A stretch of 64,000 nt of DNA, taken from contig NZ_JAAIXZ010000021.1 in the NCBI RefSeq assembly GCF_010894435.1, positions 151,650 through 215,649 on the forward strand. The letters run 5' to 3'. Origin of the DNA: Pyxidicoccus trucidator. Its GTDB lineage: Bacteria > Myxococcota > Myxococcia > Myxococcales > Myxococcaceae. The notes beneath the pieces were generated by a model. That model saw only the letters and a list, made by a program, of their open reading frames with translations. It did no database searches and had not been told where the DNA came from. The position numbers and the translations under genes are program-made. Each line of letters opens with the position of its first letter. Positions within the stretch are counted from its first letter, which is position 1. Positions 28,285 to 36,440 of this stretch are shown piece by piece.

Positions 28285-28370
28285 CGAGCCGCCCGTGGAA
28301 CGAACGTTCCCTCCAGCGGTGTGCCGGGGCGGGAGGGGCGAGCCTCCCGTAGAATGAACGTTCCTTCCAG
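28285..28370. repeat. Two copies of a 32-bp direct repeat in a gene-free stretch
   Basis: Copies at 28285-28316 and 28339-28370 match at 28 of 32 positions. Each begins CGAGCC and ends TTCCNTCCAG around the shared core GAACGTTCC. The first core, GAACGAACGTTC, is a GAAC-N4-GTTC inverted repeat. The surrounding 28106-28417 (312 nt) holds no gene I can support. Confidence 0.5.
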
Positions 28371-28417
28371 GTGCAGGGCGGTACGGGCGCACCGCCTCTC
28401 AGGGATGCCGTGCTGGC

Positions 28418-29857
28418 TCAGTACTCGGGACGGGGAGGCAGGCCGAGCTGCTCGCGGATGCGGTTCTCGCTGGTGTGGCCCGGGTGCTGGTCCGGCGTCG
28501 ACGCGTTGGCGTCGTGGTCGTACGGCAGGCCCACCGCCGCCAGCTCGCGGTTGTTCACCCCACCCGTCGTCCCGGGGGCCAGCGTGCCGGTGGCGTAGTT
28601 GTAGGCGTGCACCATCTCGTGGAAGAAGCCCACGATGGGCGGGCGGTTCTGCCACTCCTCCGCGCCGCCGCCGAGCACCGTGCGCTCGGGGTTGTAGTTG
28701 ATGTACGCGTCCGAGCCGGTGCCCGGCGTGCCATCCGCCTGCAACCACGCGTTGGGGCGGTCCGTCGCGCCCGCGGAGTTACCGTCCCCCGAAGCCGCCT
28801 GGCGGATGGTGGTGGTGTGGCCGCTGTTGTCGAGCGCCAGGAGCATCTCCTGCCCCGCCGGCATGGAGCGCAGGGCATCCAGGTCGGACTGGACGCGGGC
28901 CTGGAAGGCGGCATCGCCCTCCACGGTGACGGAGCTGCCGACGGCATTGCCCGCGGCGTTCCGGGTGCTCAAGTCCACCGTGGTGACGGTGTCCCCCGCG
29001 CGGTTCCGCGCCGTGCCGCCGACGGTGTCGTCGGTCTGCGTGTACAGCGTGTCGTTGCCAGCCCCGCCGTTGACCCGGTCCGTGCCCTCGCCCGCGGCGA
29101 CCACGTCGTCCCCGACGCCACCGTTCAGCGTGTCGTTGCCACGGCCGCCCATCACCTGGTCGTTGCCGGCGCCACCGTTGAGGGCGTCGTTGCCCTCGCC
29201 GCCGTCCATGTAGTCACGGTCCGCGCCGCCCAGCATCGTGTCGTTGCCGCCCAGGCCGTACATGACATCGCGGCCCGCGCCACCCACGATGCGGTCATTG
29301 CCCGCCCCGCCCTGGATGTAGTCATCCCCGTCGCCACCCTCGAGGGTGTTCTGGCCGCCGCCGCCGATGAGCGTGTCGCTGCCGTTGCCACCGTCGATGC
29401 GGAGGTTCGCCGTCACGTCGGCGTCCACCGCGATGCGGTCATTGCCCTCGCCGCCACGGATGGTGGCGTTCCTCGCCTGCTCCGCCGTCAGGTTGACGCT
29501 CTGGCCATCGGAGGTGATGGTCAACCCGCCGTCAGGACCGCGGGACACCGTGGCCTGGTTGTTCCCCGTCCCCAGGTCCACCACCGTGTTTCCGGCACGG
29601 TCCGTGGTGACCTGCGGGCCCGAAGGCGCCGGAGGAGGCGGGGGCGGGCGACGCGCGCCTTCCAGGTCCAGCTTGCCGCTGTTGCGCGGGGTGGCGTCGA
29701 AGCCGTCCGTGGCGAGGCGGTTGCGAAGCTGCTGGGCCGCCCGGTCCTGCTGGGGCGCGACGTTCGCCGGCTTCGCCGTTTCGACGCGCGGCTCGGCACG
29801 GGGCTGGGTCCGCTGCGTCGAAGGGGTACTGCCACCACCGATGCGATTCGCGCTCAT
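28418..29857 (-). CDS. RTX-repeat protein with C-terminal M91-like (NleD-type) metallopeptidase domain
   Basis: 479 residues from ATG 29857, with GAGGA just upstream. Residues 1-80 are low-complexity and polar with a Pro run. Residues about 134-272 carry roughly ten glycine/aspartate RTX nonapeptides (GGEGNDRIA, GGAGNDRIV, GGRGNDTLN), which bind calcium and typify type I secretion substrates. The C-terminal domain has a zincin site FFHEMVHAYN (H413, E414, H417) resembling M91/NleD peptidases. There is no Sec signal, as expected for an RTX export signal. It is probably a secreted protease toxin or effector. No type I transporter genes are nearby. Confidence 0.85.
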   Translation of the reverse strand: MSANRIGGGSTPSTQRTQPRAEPRVETAKPANVAPQQDRAAQQLRNRLATDGFDATPRNSGKLDLEGARRPPPPPPAPSGPQVTTDRAGNTVVDLGTGNNQATVSRGPDGGLTITSDGQSVNLTAEQARNATIRGGEGNDRIAVDADVTANLRIDGGNGSDTLIGGGGQNTLEGGDGDDYIQGGAGNDRIVGGAGRDVMYGLGGNDTMLGGADRDYMDGGEGNDALNGGAGNDQVMGGRGNDTLNGGVGDDVVAAGEGTDRVNGGAGNDTLYTQTDDTVGGTARNRAGDTVTTVDLSTRNAAGNAVGSSVTVEGDAAFQARVQSDLDALRSMPAGQEMLLALDNSGHTTTIRQAASGDGNSAGATDRPNAWLQADGTPGTGSDAYINYNPERTVLGGGAEEWQNRPPIVGFFHEMVHAYNYATGTLAPGTTGGVNNRELAAVGLPYDHDANASTPDQHPGHTSENRIREQLGLPPRPEY

Positions 29858-30147
29858 GGCATTCCTCGTACGGCGAGTCCCATCCGCCGCGGCCCCCGGG
29901 TGATACAGGCGGGGCAAGTGTAGTCCTTGATGGGTTATCGGCCGAGGAGCGCCCGAGTTGCGCCCCCACATGGAGCGGATGAAGCGTGGCACCGGGTCCC
30001 CGAAGCCTCCCGGCCGCCTGCTTCCTGAGGGTCCTGGCACCCAAATCGTCAGGAAAGTCGGGAAGTTGAGAGACCGGCCAAGCGCGTGTTACGACCACCC
30101 CCGGCCAGTCGTCCCTCCCCCGCATTGGTCATTCGGAGCCGGTTCCC

Positions 30148-33100
30148 ATGAGCGAGCACAACGAAGTCCCGCGGCCCCCTGCCCCCGTGGCTCCCCCGCC
30201 CCTGCCCGGGACTCCGGCGGCAACGGCCACCGAGACGCTCGCCCAGTCCGCCACCCAGCTGCCCGCTCCCGCCCAGAACACCAGCGCGGAGGACGAGGCC
30301 CGTGAGCGCATCGTCTCGCTGGAGCGCGAGGCCAAGGCCCTCGCCACCACGGACCCGCAGGCCGCCGCCCTCCTCTTCCATGAGGTGGGTCTGCTGTGGG
30401 AGGAGCCGCTGAAGAACCCGCGCAACGCCGCGGTGGCCTTCCAGAGCGCGTACAAGCTGGCGCCGAAGTACCTCGTCAACATCCGCGCCGCCCGCCGCCT
30501 CTTCGCGGACGTGGGCAACTGGCAGATGGTGCTGCAGCTGCTGGACGCGGAGCTCGCCGCCACCGGGGACGTCCGCCACCAGGCCGCGCTCCTCTTCGAG
30601 AAGGGCATCGTCCTCCAGGAGCGCCTGTCCCGCGACGAGGAGTCCACCGCCTGCCTCAAGCTGTGCCTGGAGCGCCGGCCCACCGACGTGGTCGTCCTCA
30701 CGCAGCTGGAGTCCGTCTACGCCGCGCGCAACGACGCGCCCGCGCTGGTGGAGGTGTACCGGCTGCTCTCCGCCGCCGTGCAGCAGCCGTCGCTGCGCGC
30801 GCACTACCTCACCGCCGCGGGCCTGCTGATGGAGGAGCGCCTCAAGCTGAGAGACCCGGCCGCCGTCCTCTACCGCGAGGCCTTCGCGCTGGACCGCTCG
30901 GACCTACAATTGCTGGCGGCCATGAAGCGGCTGTCCGAGCGCGAGGGCCGCACCGACGAGCTGCTCGACGTGCTCGCGGCCGAGGCCGCCGCCCTGGGCC
31001 CGCAGGCGGCACCCGCCTATCTGCAGATCTCCAAGGTGTGCGAGCGCGCGGGGCGCAGGGAGGAGGCGCTGGCCGCGCTGCTGGACGCGCGGAGCGTGGC
31101 GCCCAACGAGCCGCTGGTGCTGAGCGAGCTGGCCGGCATCTACGAGACGCAGGGCCGCTACGAGGAGCTGGCGGACGTGCTGCTGGCGCGCGTGGGTTCG
31201 CTCAACGACGAGAGCGAGCTGGTGGCCACCAACCTCCGGCTGGCCGCGCTCTATGAAGAGACGCTCAAGCGCGAGTCGGACGCGGCGGCGCGCTACCAGG
31301 CGATTGTCGCGCGCATCCCCGGCCACGCGGCGGCGCTCGCGGGTTTGGGCAAGCTGTACTACCGGATGCAGAACTGGGAGGGGCTGGTCTCCGTGTTCGA
31401 CGCGGAGGTCGCCGCCGCCGAGGACGCGAAGCAGAAGGCCGCCCGCATGTACAAGGCGGCGGAAATCCTGGAGGAGCGGCTGGGCCGGCAGGAAGACGCC
31501 ATCACCCGCTACAACACCTGCCTCCAGCTCCAGCCGGGCTACCTCCCCGCGCAGAAGGCCCTCACCCGCCTCTACGAGCGCCAGGGCCGCTTCGCGGAGC
31601 TGGTGGCCATGTACGAGCAGGACCTGCTCCAGACGTCCGACCGCGATCAGCTCATCACCACGCTGAACAAGATGGCCGTGGTGTACGAGGACCGCCTCGG
31701 CGACCTGGACCACGCCATCGAGTGCATGAAGCGCATCCTCGACCTGGCGTCGGACCACCTGCCCACCATCCGCAACCTGGCGCGGCTATACGAGCGGGCC
31801 GCGCGCTACCGCGAGCTGCTGGAGACGAACGACCTGGAGGCGTCGCTCGCCGGTGACACCAAGCAGGTGCTGTCGCTGCTGCACCGCAACGCGGAAATCC
31901 TCGACGAGCACCTGAAGGACCGCGCAGGCGCCATCTCCGCCTACGAGCGCGTGCTGGCGCTGTCCCCGTCCTACCTGCCCGCGCTCAAGGCGCTGGGCCG
32001 GCTGTACGCGCAGGACTCGCGCTGGGCGAACCTCATCGACATGTACCGGGCGGAGTCGGAGTCCTCTCCGTCCACCGACCAGGCCGCGGCGCTCATCTAC
32101 AAGATTGGCGAGCTGTACGAGCAGAAGCTGCAGATGGAGAGCGAGGCCATCGCCTCCTTCCAGGAAGCGCTGATGCTGGCGCCCAGCTACTTCCCGGCGC
32201 TGCGCGCCCTGGCCCGCATCTACCGGCTGAACGGCGCCTGGGAGAGCCTGGTGGAGGTGCTGCGCTCCGAGGCCGCCAACCGCACGGACCCGCTGGAGCG
32301 CGCCAACGCCCTCTACCAGGCGGCGACCATCTGGGAGGACCAGCTCAAGCGGCCGGAGCTGGCCATCGACACGTACCAGGAGGTGCTGCGCCTGACGCCG
32401 GGCCACGCCGCCACGCTGCGCGCCCTGGAGCGCCTGTACCTGGCGCAGGACAACGTGAAGGAGCTGGTGTCCATCCTGGACCGCGAGACGCAGGTGGGCG
32501 GCACGCCCACGGCCAAGGTGACGGCGTACCTGAAGCTGGCGAGGCTGTACCTGGACCGCTTCCAGGAGCCCTCGCGCGCGGCCCAGTGCAGCGAGGCGGT
32601 GCTCGGCCTGGACCCGGGCAACCTCACCGCCCTCACGCTGCTGGAGCGCATCCGCGCCTCGGACCGCCCGCGCCGCGCGGAGCTGCGCCAGCGCATCGCC
32701 GAGCGGGTGAACGACCCGCGCCTGGCCACCGCGCTGCGCCTGTCCGCCGCGCTGGACCTGGACAAGACGCCCGCCGAGGGCACGCTGGAGGCGTACAAGC
32801 GCGCCTTCGAGGCCGACCCGGGCGACACCCGGCTGGCCTTCGTGCTGGAGCGCGGGCTGCGGCAGGCGGGGGATGCGACCGGGCTGGCCCGCCTCTACAC
32901 CATGCGGCTGGCGGCGGCGCAGGACGCCGACGAGGCCCTGGAGATGCTGCTGCGCACCGCCGAGCTGGCGGATGGGCGATTCAACGACCTGGACCGCGCG
33001 GCGGCCCTCTACCGACAGGCGCTGGAGCTGCAGCCGCAGTGCCTGCCCGCGATGCAGGGCGCCCGGCGCGTGGCGATCAAGCGCGGAGACTTCGCCGGAG

Positions 33101-35217
33101 CGCGCGTCGCCCTGGAAGCCGAGGCCCACGTCAGCAAGGACCCGCGCGGCGCCATCGACGCCCTGCTTGCCGCGGCGAAGCTGGCCGCGGGAAAGCTGGG
33201 GGACTCGGACGGCGCTTCGGCGCTGTACCGGCAGGCCCTGGAGAAGGACCCGCTGCACCCGGGCGCGCAGGCGGGCCTGGAGGAGCTGCTCGCGCAGCGC
33301 GGCGGCTCGGCGGACCTTGCGGCGCTGCAGGAGCGGCGCGCCGAGGCAAAGCTGGCGCTGAGGGATGGCACGGCGGCGGCGACGGCGTTCATCGGCGCGG
33401 CGCGGCTGTACCACTCCGCGCTGCATGACCGGCCTCGCGCGCTGGCCCAGCTGGAGAAGGCGCTGGCCGCGCAGCCGGGCCACCCGGAGGCGCTGGAGCT
33501 GCGAGGCACTTTGCTGCTGGAGGCGCAGCAGTACGCCGAGGCGGCGGCCATGCTGAGCCAGCGCGTGCAGCAGGGCGGAGACCCGCGCGCCATGGCGCAG
33601 CTCCACCTGACGCTGGGCACGCTGTACGCCACACACCTGAACGACGCGAGCCGGGCGGCAGCGCACCTCCAGACGGTGCTGGCCACCCTGCCCCGCCACC
33701 TCGATGCGCTGGAGCGGCTGGCCGCGCTGCACGCGCAGGGCCGCAACTGGGCGGGCGCGGTGGACTGCCTGCACAAGCTCTTGCAGCAGGAGCTGCCCGT
33801 GGAGGTGCGCGCGCGCTTCACGCTGGAGCTGGCGCGCACCTATGACGAAGGCCTGGGCGATGCGGCGGCGGCCACCCCGCTCTACCGCCGCGCGCTGGAG
33901 CTGGCGCCGGGCAACGCGGCGCTGGTGGAGCGGCTGGTGGTGCTCTACGAGCGGGCGCGCAACCTGCCGGAGCTGGCGCAGTTGCTGGAAGTGCAGGCCC
34001 AGGCGCACATGGCCGTGGACCCGAAGCGCGCGGCGACGATGCGGATGCGGGTGGCGGACCTCTACTCGGGTCCCCTGTCCGAGCCGGCCCGGGCCACGGC
34101 GCTCTACCGGCAGGTGGTGGACGGCGACGGCACCAACCTGACGGCGCGCGCGGCGCTCGCGGAGCTGTACGCGCGCGACACCACGTCCGTGCCCATGGCG
34201 ATTGAGGAGCACCGGCAGATCCTCCGCCAGGACCCGACGCGGGTGGACAGCCTGCACGCCCTCTTCAAGCTGTGGGAGGGCCTGCGGCAGAACGACAAGG
34301 CCTTCTGCGCGGCGTCGGTGCTGCACTTCCTGCGCGCGGCGAACGAGGTGGAGGTGGCCTTCTACACGGATGGCCGCACCCGGCTGGCGCAGGAGGCCCG
34401 TGAGACGCTGAACTCGACGGACGTGGACTCGGTGCTGATGCATCCGGCGGCGCGCGGACCGCTGCTGGAGGTGCTGCGCGCGGTGGGAGACCAGCTGGAG
34501 AAGGTCTACCCGCCGAGCTTCGACATCGTCGGCGTCAACCCCAAGGCGGACAAGCTGAAGCCGGACTCCGCGGTGTTCAAGGCCATGCGCACGGTGGCGC
34601 AGGTCTTCGGCGTGGAGGACTTCGAGGTGTACCAGGCGCGGCGCGGGCTGACGGTGCTGGAGACCACGGAGCCGCTGTCGGTGTGCATCGGCCAGGACGT
34701 GGTGCGGCGCTTCAACGCGCGGGAGCAGAAGTTCCTCCTGGGGCGCGCGGCGCTGGGCCTGCTGAACAAGGCGGCGGTGCTGGAGAAGCTGTCGCAGGGC
34801 GAGACGGCGGACCTGTTCGGCAACTCCATCCGCATCCACGCGCCGCAGTTCACCGCGCTGGGGCGGCGCAACGACGAGTCGGTGAAGCAGCTCAAGAAGG
34901 CGTACCCCCGCAAGGCCCTCAAGGCGCTGGAGATTCCGGCGATGGCGATGGGCGACGTCCAGAAGGTGGAGCTGGCGCCTTGGCTGGACGCGCTGGACTA
35001 CTCGGCGGACCGGGCGGGCATGCTCCTGTGCGGCGACGTCTCCGTGGGCCTGGGCATGGTGCTGCGCGAGGACCCGAACTTCGCGGGCGCTCGCATGGAC
35101 GGCGCGGAGCCCGTGCTCCAGGCCGTGCGCGACGGCGAGCGGCTGCGCATGCTGCTCGCCTTCGCCTTCACCGATGACTTCTTCCGGCTGCGCCAGCGGC
35201 TGGGGCTGTCGCTGTAG
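30148..35217 (+). CDS. Giant tetratricopeptide-repeat protein, 1,689 aa
   Basis: After a Pro/Ala-rich N-terminus (1 to about 45), residues about 50-1400 consist of TPR-like helix pairs. Typical units are AVAFQSAYKLAPKYLVNIRAA, AITRYNTCLQLQPGYLPAQ and AISAYERVLALSPSYLPALK. The last 300 residues are not TPR and begin around VDSVLMHPAARGPLLEVLRAVG; they contain no motif I recognise. There is no signal peptide or membrane helix, so it is probably a cytoplasmic scaffold. GGAG lies about 10 nt before the ATG. It is flanked by a divergent RTX gene and a convergent CinA-like gene, so it is monocistronic. Confidence 0.88.
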   Translation: MSEHNEVPRPPAPVAPPPLPGTPAATATETLAQSATQLPAPAQNTSAEDEARERIVSLEREAKALATTDPQAAALLFHEVGLLWEEPLKNPRNAAVAFQSAYKLAPKYLVNIRAARRLFADVGNWQMVLQLLDAELAATGDVRHQAALLFEKGIVLQERLSRDEESTACLKLCLERRPTDVVVLTQLESVYAARNDAPALVEVYRLLSAAVQQPSLRAHYLTAAGLLMEERLKLRDPAAVLYREAFALDRSDLQLLAAMKRLSEREGRTDELLDVLAAEAAALGPQAAPAYLQISKVCERAGRREEALAALLDARSVAPNEPLVLSELAGIYETQGRYEELADVLLARVGSLNDESELVATNLRLAALYEETLKRESDAAARYQAIVARIPGHAAALAGLGKLYYRMQNWEGLVSVFDAEVAAAEDAKQKAARMYKAAEILEERLGRQEDAITRYNTCLQLQPGYLPAQKALTRLYERQGRFAELVAMYEQDLLQTSDRDQLITTLNKMAVVYEDRLGDLDHAIECMKRILDLASDHLPTIRNLARLYERAARYRELLETNDLEASLAGDTKQVLSLLHRNAEILDEHLKDRAGAISAYERVLALSPSYLPALKALGRLYAQDSRWANLIDMYRAESESSPSTDQAAALIYKIGELYEQKLQMESEAIASFQEALMLAPSYFPALRALARIYRLNGAWESLVEVLRSEAANRTDPLERANALYQAATIWEDQLKRPELAIDTYQEVLRLTPGHAATLRALERLYLAQDNVKELVSILDRETQVGGTPTAKVTAYLKLARLYLDRFQEPSRAAQCSEAVLGLDPGNLTALTLLERIRASDRPRRAELRQRIAERVNDPRLATALRLSAALDLDKTPAEGTLEAYKRAFEADPGDTRLAFVLERGLRQAGDATGLARLYTMRLAAAQDADEALEMLLRTAELADGRFNDLDRAAALYRQALELQPQCLPAMQGARRVAIKRGDFAGARVALEAEAHVSKDPRGAIDALLAAAKLAAGKLGDSDGASALYRQALEKDPLHPGAQAGLEELLAQRGGSADLAALQERRAEAKLALRDGTAAATAFIGAARLYHSALHDRPRALAQLEKALAAQPGHPEALELRGTLLLEAQQYAEAAAMLSQRVQQGGDPRAMAQLHLTLGTLYATHLNDASRAAAHLQTVLATLPRHLDALERLAALHAQGRNWAGAVDCLHKLLQQELPVEVRARFTLELARTYDEGLGDAAAATPLYRRALELAPGNAALVERLVVLYERARNLPELAQLLEVQAQAHMAVDPKRAATMRMRVADLYSGPLSEPARATALYRQVVDGDGTNLTARAALAELYARDTTSVPMAIEEHRQILRQDPTRVDSLHALFKLWEGLRQNDKAFCAASVLHFLRAANEVEVAFYTDGRTRLAQEARETLNSTDVDSVLMHPAARGPLLEVLRAVGDQLEKVYPPSFDIVGVNPKADKLKPDSAVFKAMRTVAQVFGVEDFEVYQARRGLTVLETTEPLSVCIGQDVVRRFNAREQKFLLGRAALGLLNKAAVLEKLSQGETADLFGNSIRIHAPQFTALGRRNDESVKQLKKAYPRKALKALEIPAMAMGDVQKVELAPWLDALDYSADRAGMLLCGDVSVGLGMVLREDPNFAGARMDGAEPVLQAVRDGERLRMLLAFAFTDDFFRLRQRLGLSL

Positions 35218-35238
35218 TCGTCCGGCACGACGGCGCGG

Positions 35239-35267
35239 GCGGCGGGACCTTTCCCTACTCCCGCCGC
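35239..35267. terminator. Hairpin between convergent genes
   Basis: GCGGCGGG (35239-35246) and CCCGCCGC (35260-35267) form an 8-bp stem that spans the stop of the minus-strand gene. It could serve both convergent transcripts. There is no T-run. Confidence 0.35.
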
Positions 35268-35992
35268 ACCACCGCGCCCTCCGGCAGGCCGCCGACGATG
35301 CGTGCCAGGGCCTCGTCCACGGGGCCTTGCTCGCCGGACTCCACGGTGACCTTGACCCGGTAGTCCTTGCCCGGGTCGAACTCCGGGTAGGAGCCGATGG
35401 CCACGTGCGGCATGTCCAGCGCCACGTGGTCCAGCACGGCGGCAATCTCGCTCTCGCCCAGGCGCAGGTAGAGGTTGATCAGCACCACCGGCGTGCCGCT
35501 CAGGCGCCCCAGCACCGTCTCCAGCTGCATCCGGAAGAGCTGGGGCACCCCGGGCAGCAGGTACACGTCCTCCACGGTCAGCACGGGGTACCAGGTGCCC
35601 GCCTGGGGCAGCAGCACGGCCCCCTCGGGAGCGTCCGCCAGGCGCATGCCCTCGGGCGTCACCTGCCCACCGGGCGCCTGCGCGGTGATGAGCTCCACCA
35701 TCTCCGCCAGCCGCACCACGGGCCGGCCCATGGCCAGGGCCACCGCGCGCACGGTGACGTCATCGTGCGTGGGGCCGATGCCGCCGCTGGTGAAGACGTA
35801 GCGCGCCTTCTGGCGGGCCCGAGACACGGCGCTGACGATGGCGTCCACGTCGTCCAGGACGATTTCCACCGAGTGCAGTGGAATGCCCACCTCGCGCAGC
35901 CGCTTGATGAGGTGGGGCCCGTTCAGGTCCGTGACCTTGGCGGTCAGTACCTCGTTTCCGATGATGACCGCTGCTGCGCCGGTGCGCTCCAT
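35255..35992 (-). CDS. CinA-N/MoaB-type molybdopterin-binding-domain protein
   Basis: 245 residues. It has the MoCF-binding (MoaB/MogA/CinA-N) fold, with VIIGNEVLTAKVTDLNGPHL at the start and TSGGIGPTHDDVT near residue 70 as the diagnostic loop, then LPGVPQLFRMQ. It lacks the C-terminal nicotinamide-nucleotide amidase domain of full-length CinA, so it is the short form. In related proteins this domain hydrolyses nucleotides (ADP-ribose or CoA pyrophosphatase) or binds molybdopterin; which applies here is open. It converges with the TPR gene. Its start has no Shine-Dalgarno site and lies 10 nt after TAGAGT. Confidence 0.85.
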   Translation of the reverse strand: MERTGAAAVIIGNEVLTAKVTDLNGPHLIKRLREVGIPLHSVEIVLDDVDAIVSAVSRARQKARYVFTSGGIGPTHDDVTVRAVALAMGRPVVRLAEMVELITAQAPGGQVTPEGMRLADAPEGAVLLPQAGTWYPVLTVEDVYLLPGVPQLFRMQLETVLGRLSGTPVVLINLYLRLGESEIAAVLDHVALDMPHVAIGSYPEFDPGKDYRVKVTVESGEQGPVDEALARIVGGLPEGAVVRRE

Positions 35993-36002
35993 GGGAGGGC
36001 GG

Positions 36003-36008
36003 ACTCTA
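36003..36008 (-). promoter_or_regulatory. Likely -10 hexamer (TAGAGT) of the CinA-like gene
   Basis: TAGAGT on the minus strand ends 10 nt before ATG 35992 and no Shine-Dalgarno sequence intervenes, so the leader would be absent or very short. Confidence 0.4.
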
Positions 36009-36077
36009 GCGCAAGGCCCCGGGAAGAAGGGATTGCTTTAGGGTCCATTGCGTACTCTGGAGCACGGCGTGCGCTGA

Positions 36078-36198
36078 CAAGCTGGGGAGCGAGGCCTTGA
36101 GAATTATGGCGAGCGGCTCCTCTACTACGCCGATGAACAAGTGCGGCCTATTGGCAGCGGCAACGTAACGGCCACCTTCCAGCCCCTTGTTGCCTAGG
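36078..36198 (+). pseudogene. Short remnant resembling a transposase C-terminus
   Basis: The frame is open from 36078 to the TAG at 36196-36198 (about 40 codons). Its end reads LLYYADEQVRPIGSGNV followed by TATFQPLVA and stop. The PIGSG-x-x-x-A...LV pattern is common near the C-terminus of ISKra4-like transposases. No start or upstream domain is present, so this would be a decayed fragment at the left edge of the island. The remaining gene-free DNA from about 36200 to 36400 shows nothing I can name. Confidence 0.35.
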
Positions 36199-36401
36199 CA
36201 TGAAGCGCCCATGCGCCTCCGGAAGGACGATTTCGGACAGCACATATTTGACCGCTGCTCGCTGGTGCTCTTGGAGAGCCGGAGCCCCACAATGAATCTC
36301 ACTATCGTGCCACCGCGCGCCGCAGTGCATCGCCGCAGCGTGAGCCCGATGGGCGCCGTCCCCGGCGCTAACGCCCCAGTCATGCCTTTCACCCGTCGTC
36401 A

Positions 36402-36430
36402 TTGCTGAGGTGGATTCCTCCTAGTATCTT
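36402..36430 (+). promoter_or_regulatory. Putative promoter of the methyltransferase-ParB-helicase operon
   Basis: TTGCTG (36402-36407) and TATCTT (36425-36430) at the ideal 17-nt spacing. ATG 36441 follows 10 nt after the -10 box, which leaves almost no leader. This is a vegetative (sigma-70-like) promoter match. Confidence 0.55.
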
Positions 36431-36440
36431 AGGCCGGCCG

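Noticed and set aside
28285..28370. Short CRISPR array
   Set aside because: Two copies with four mismatches and a 22-nt gap; no cas genes and no further units.
31786..35445. 1,219-codon minus-strand open frame opposite the TPR gene
   Set aside because: Same kind of GC-driven shadow; the plus strand carries regular TPR units.
36187..36408. 73-codon open frame upstream of the methyltransferase
   Set aside because: Low-information sequence without a ribosome binding site, and it runs into the operon promoter.
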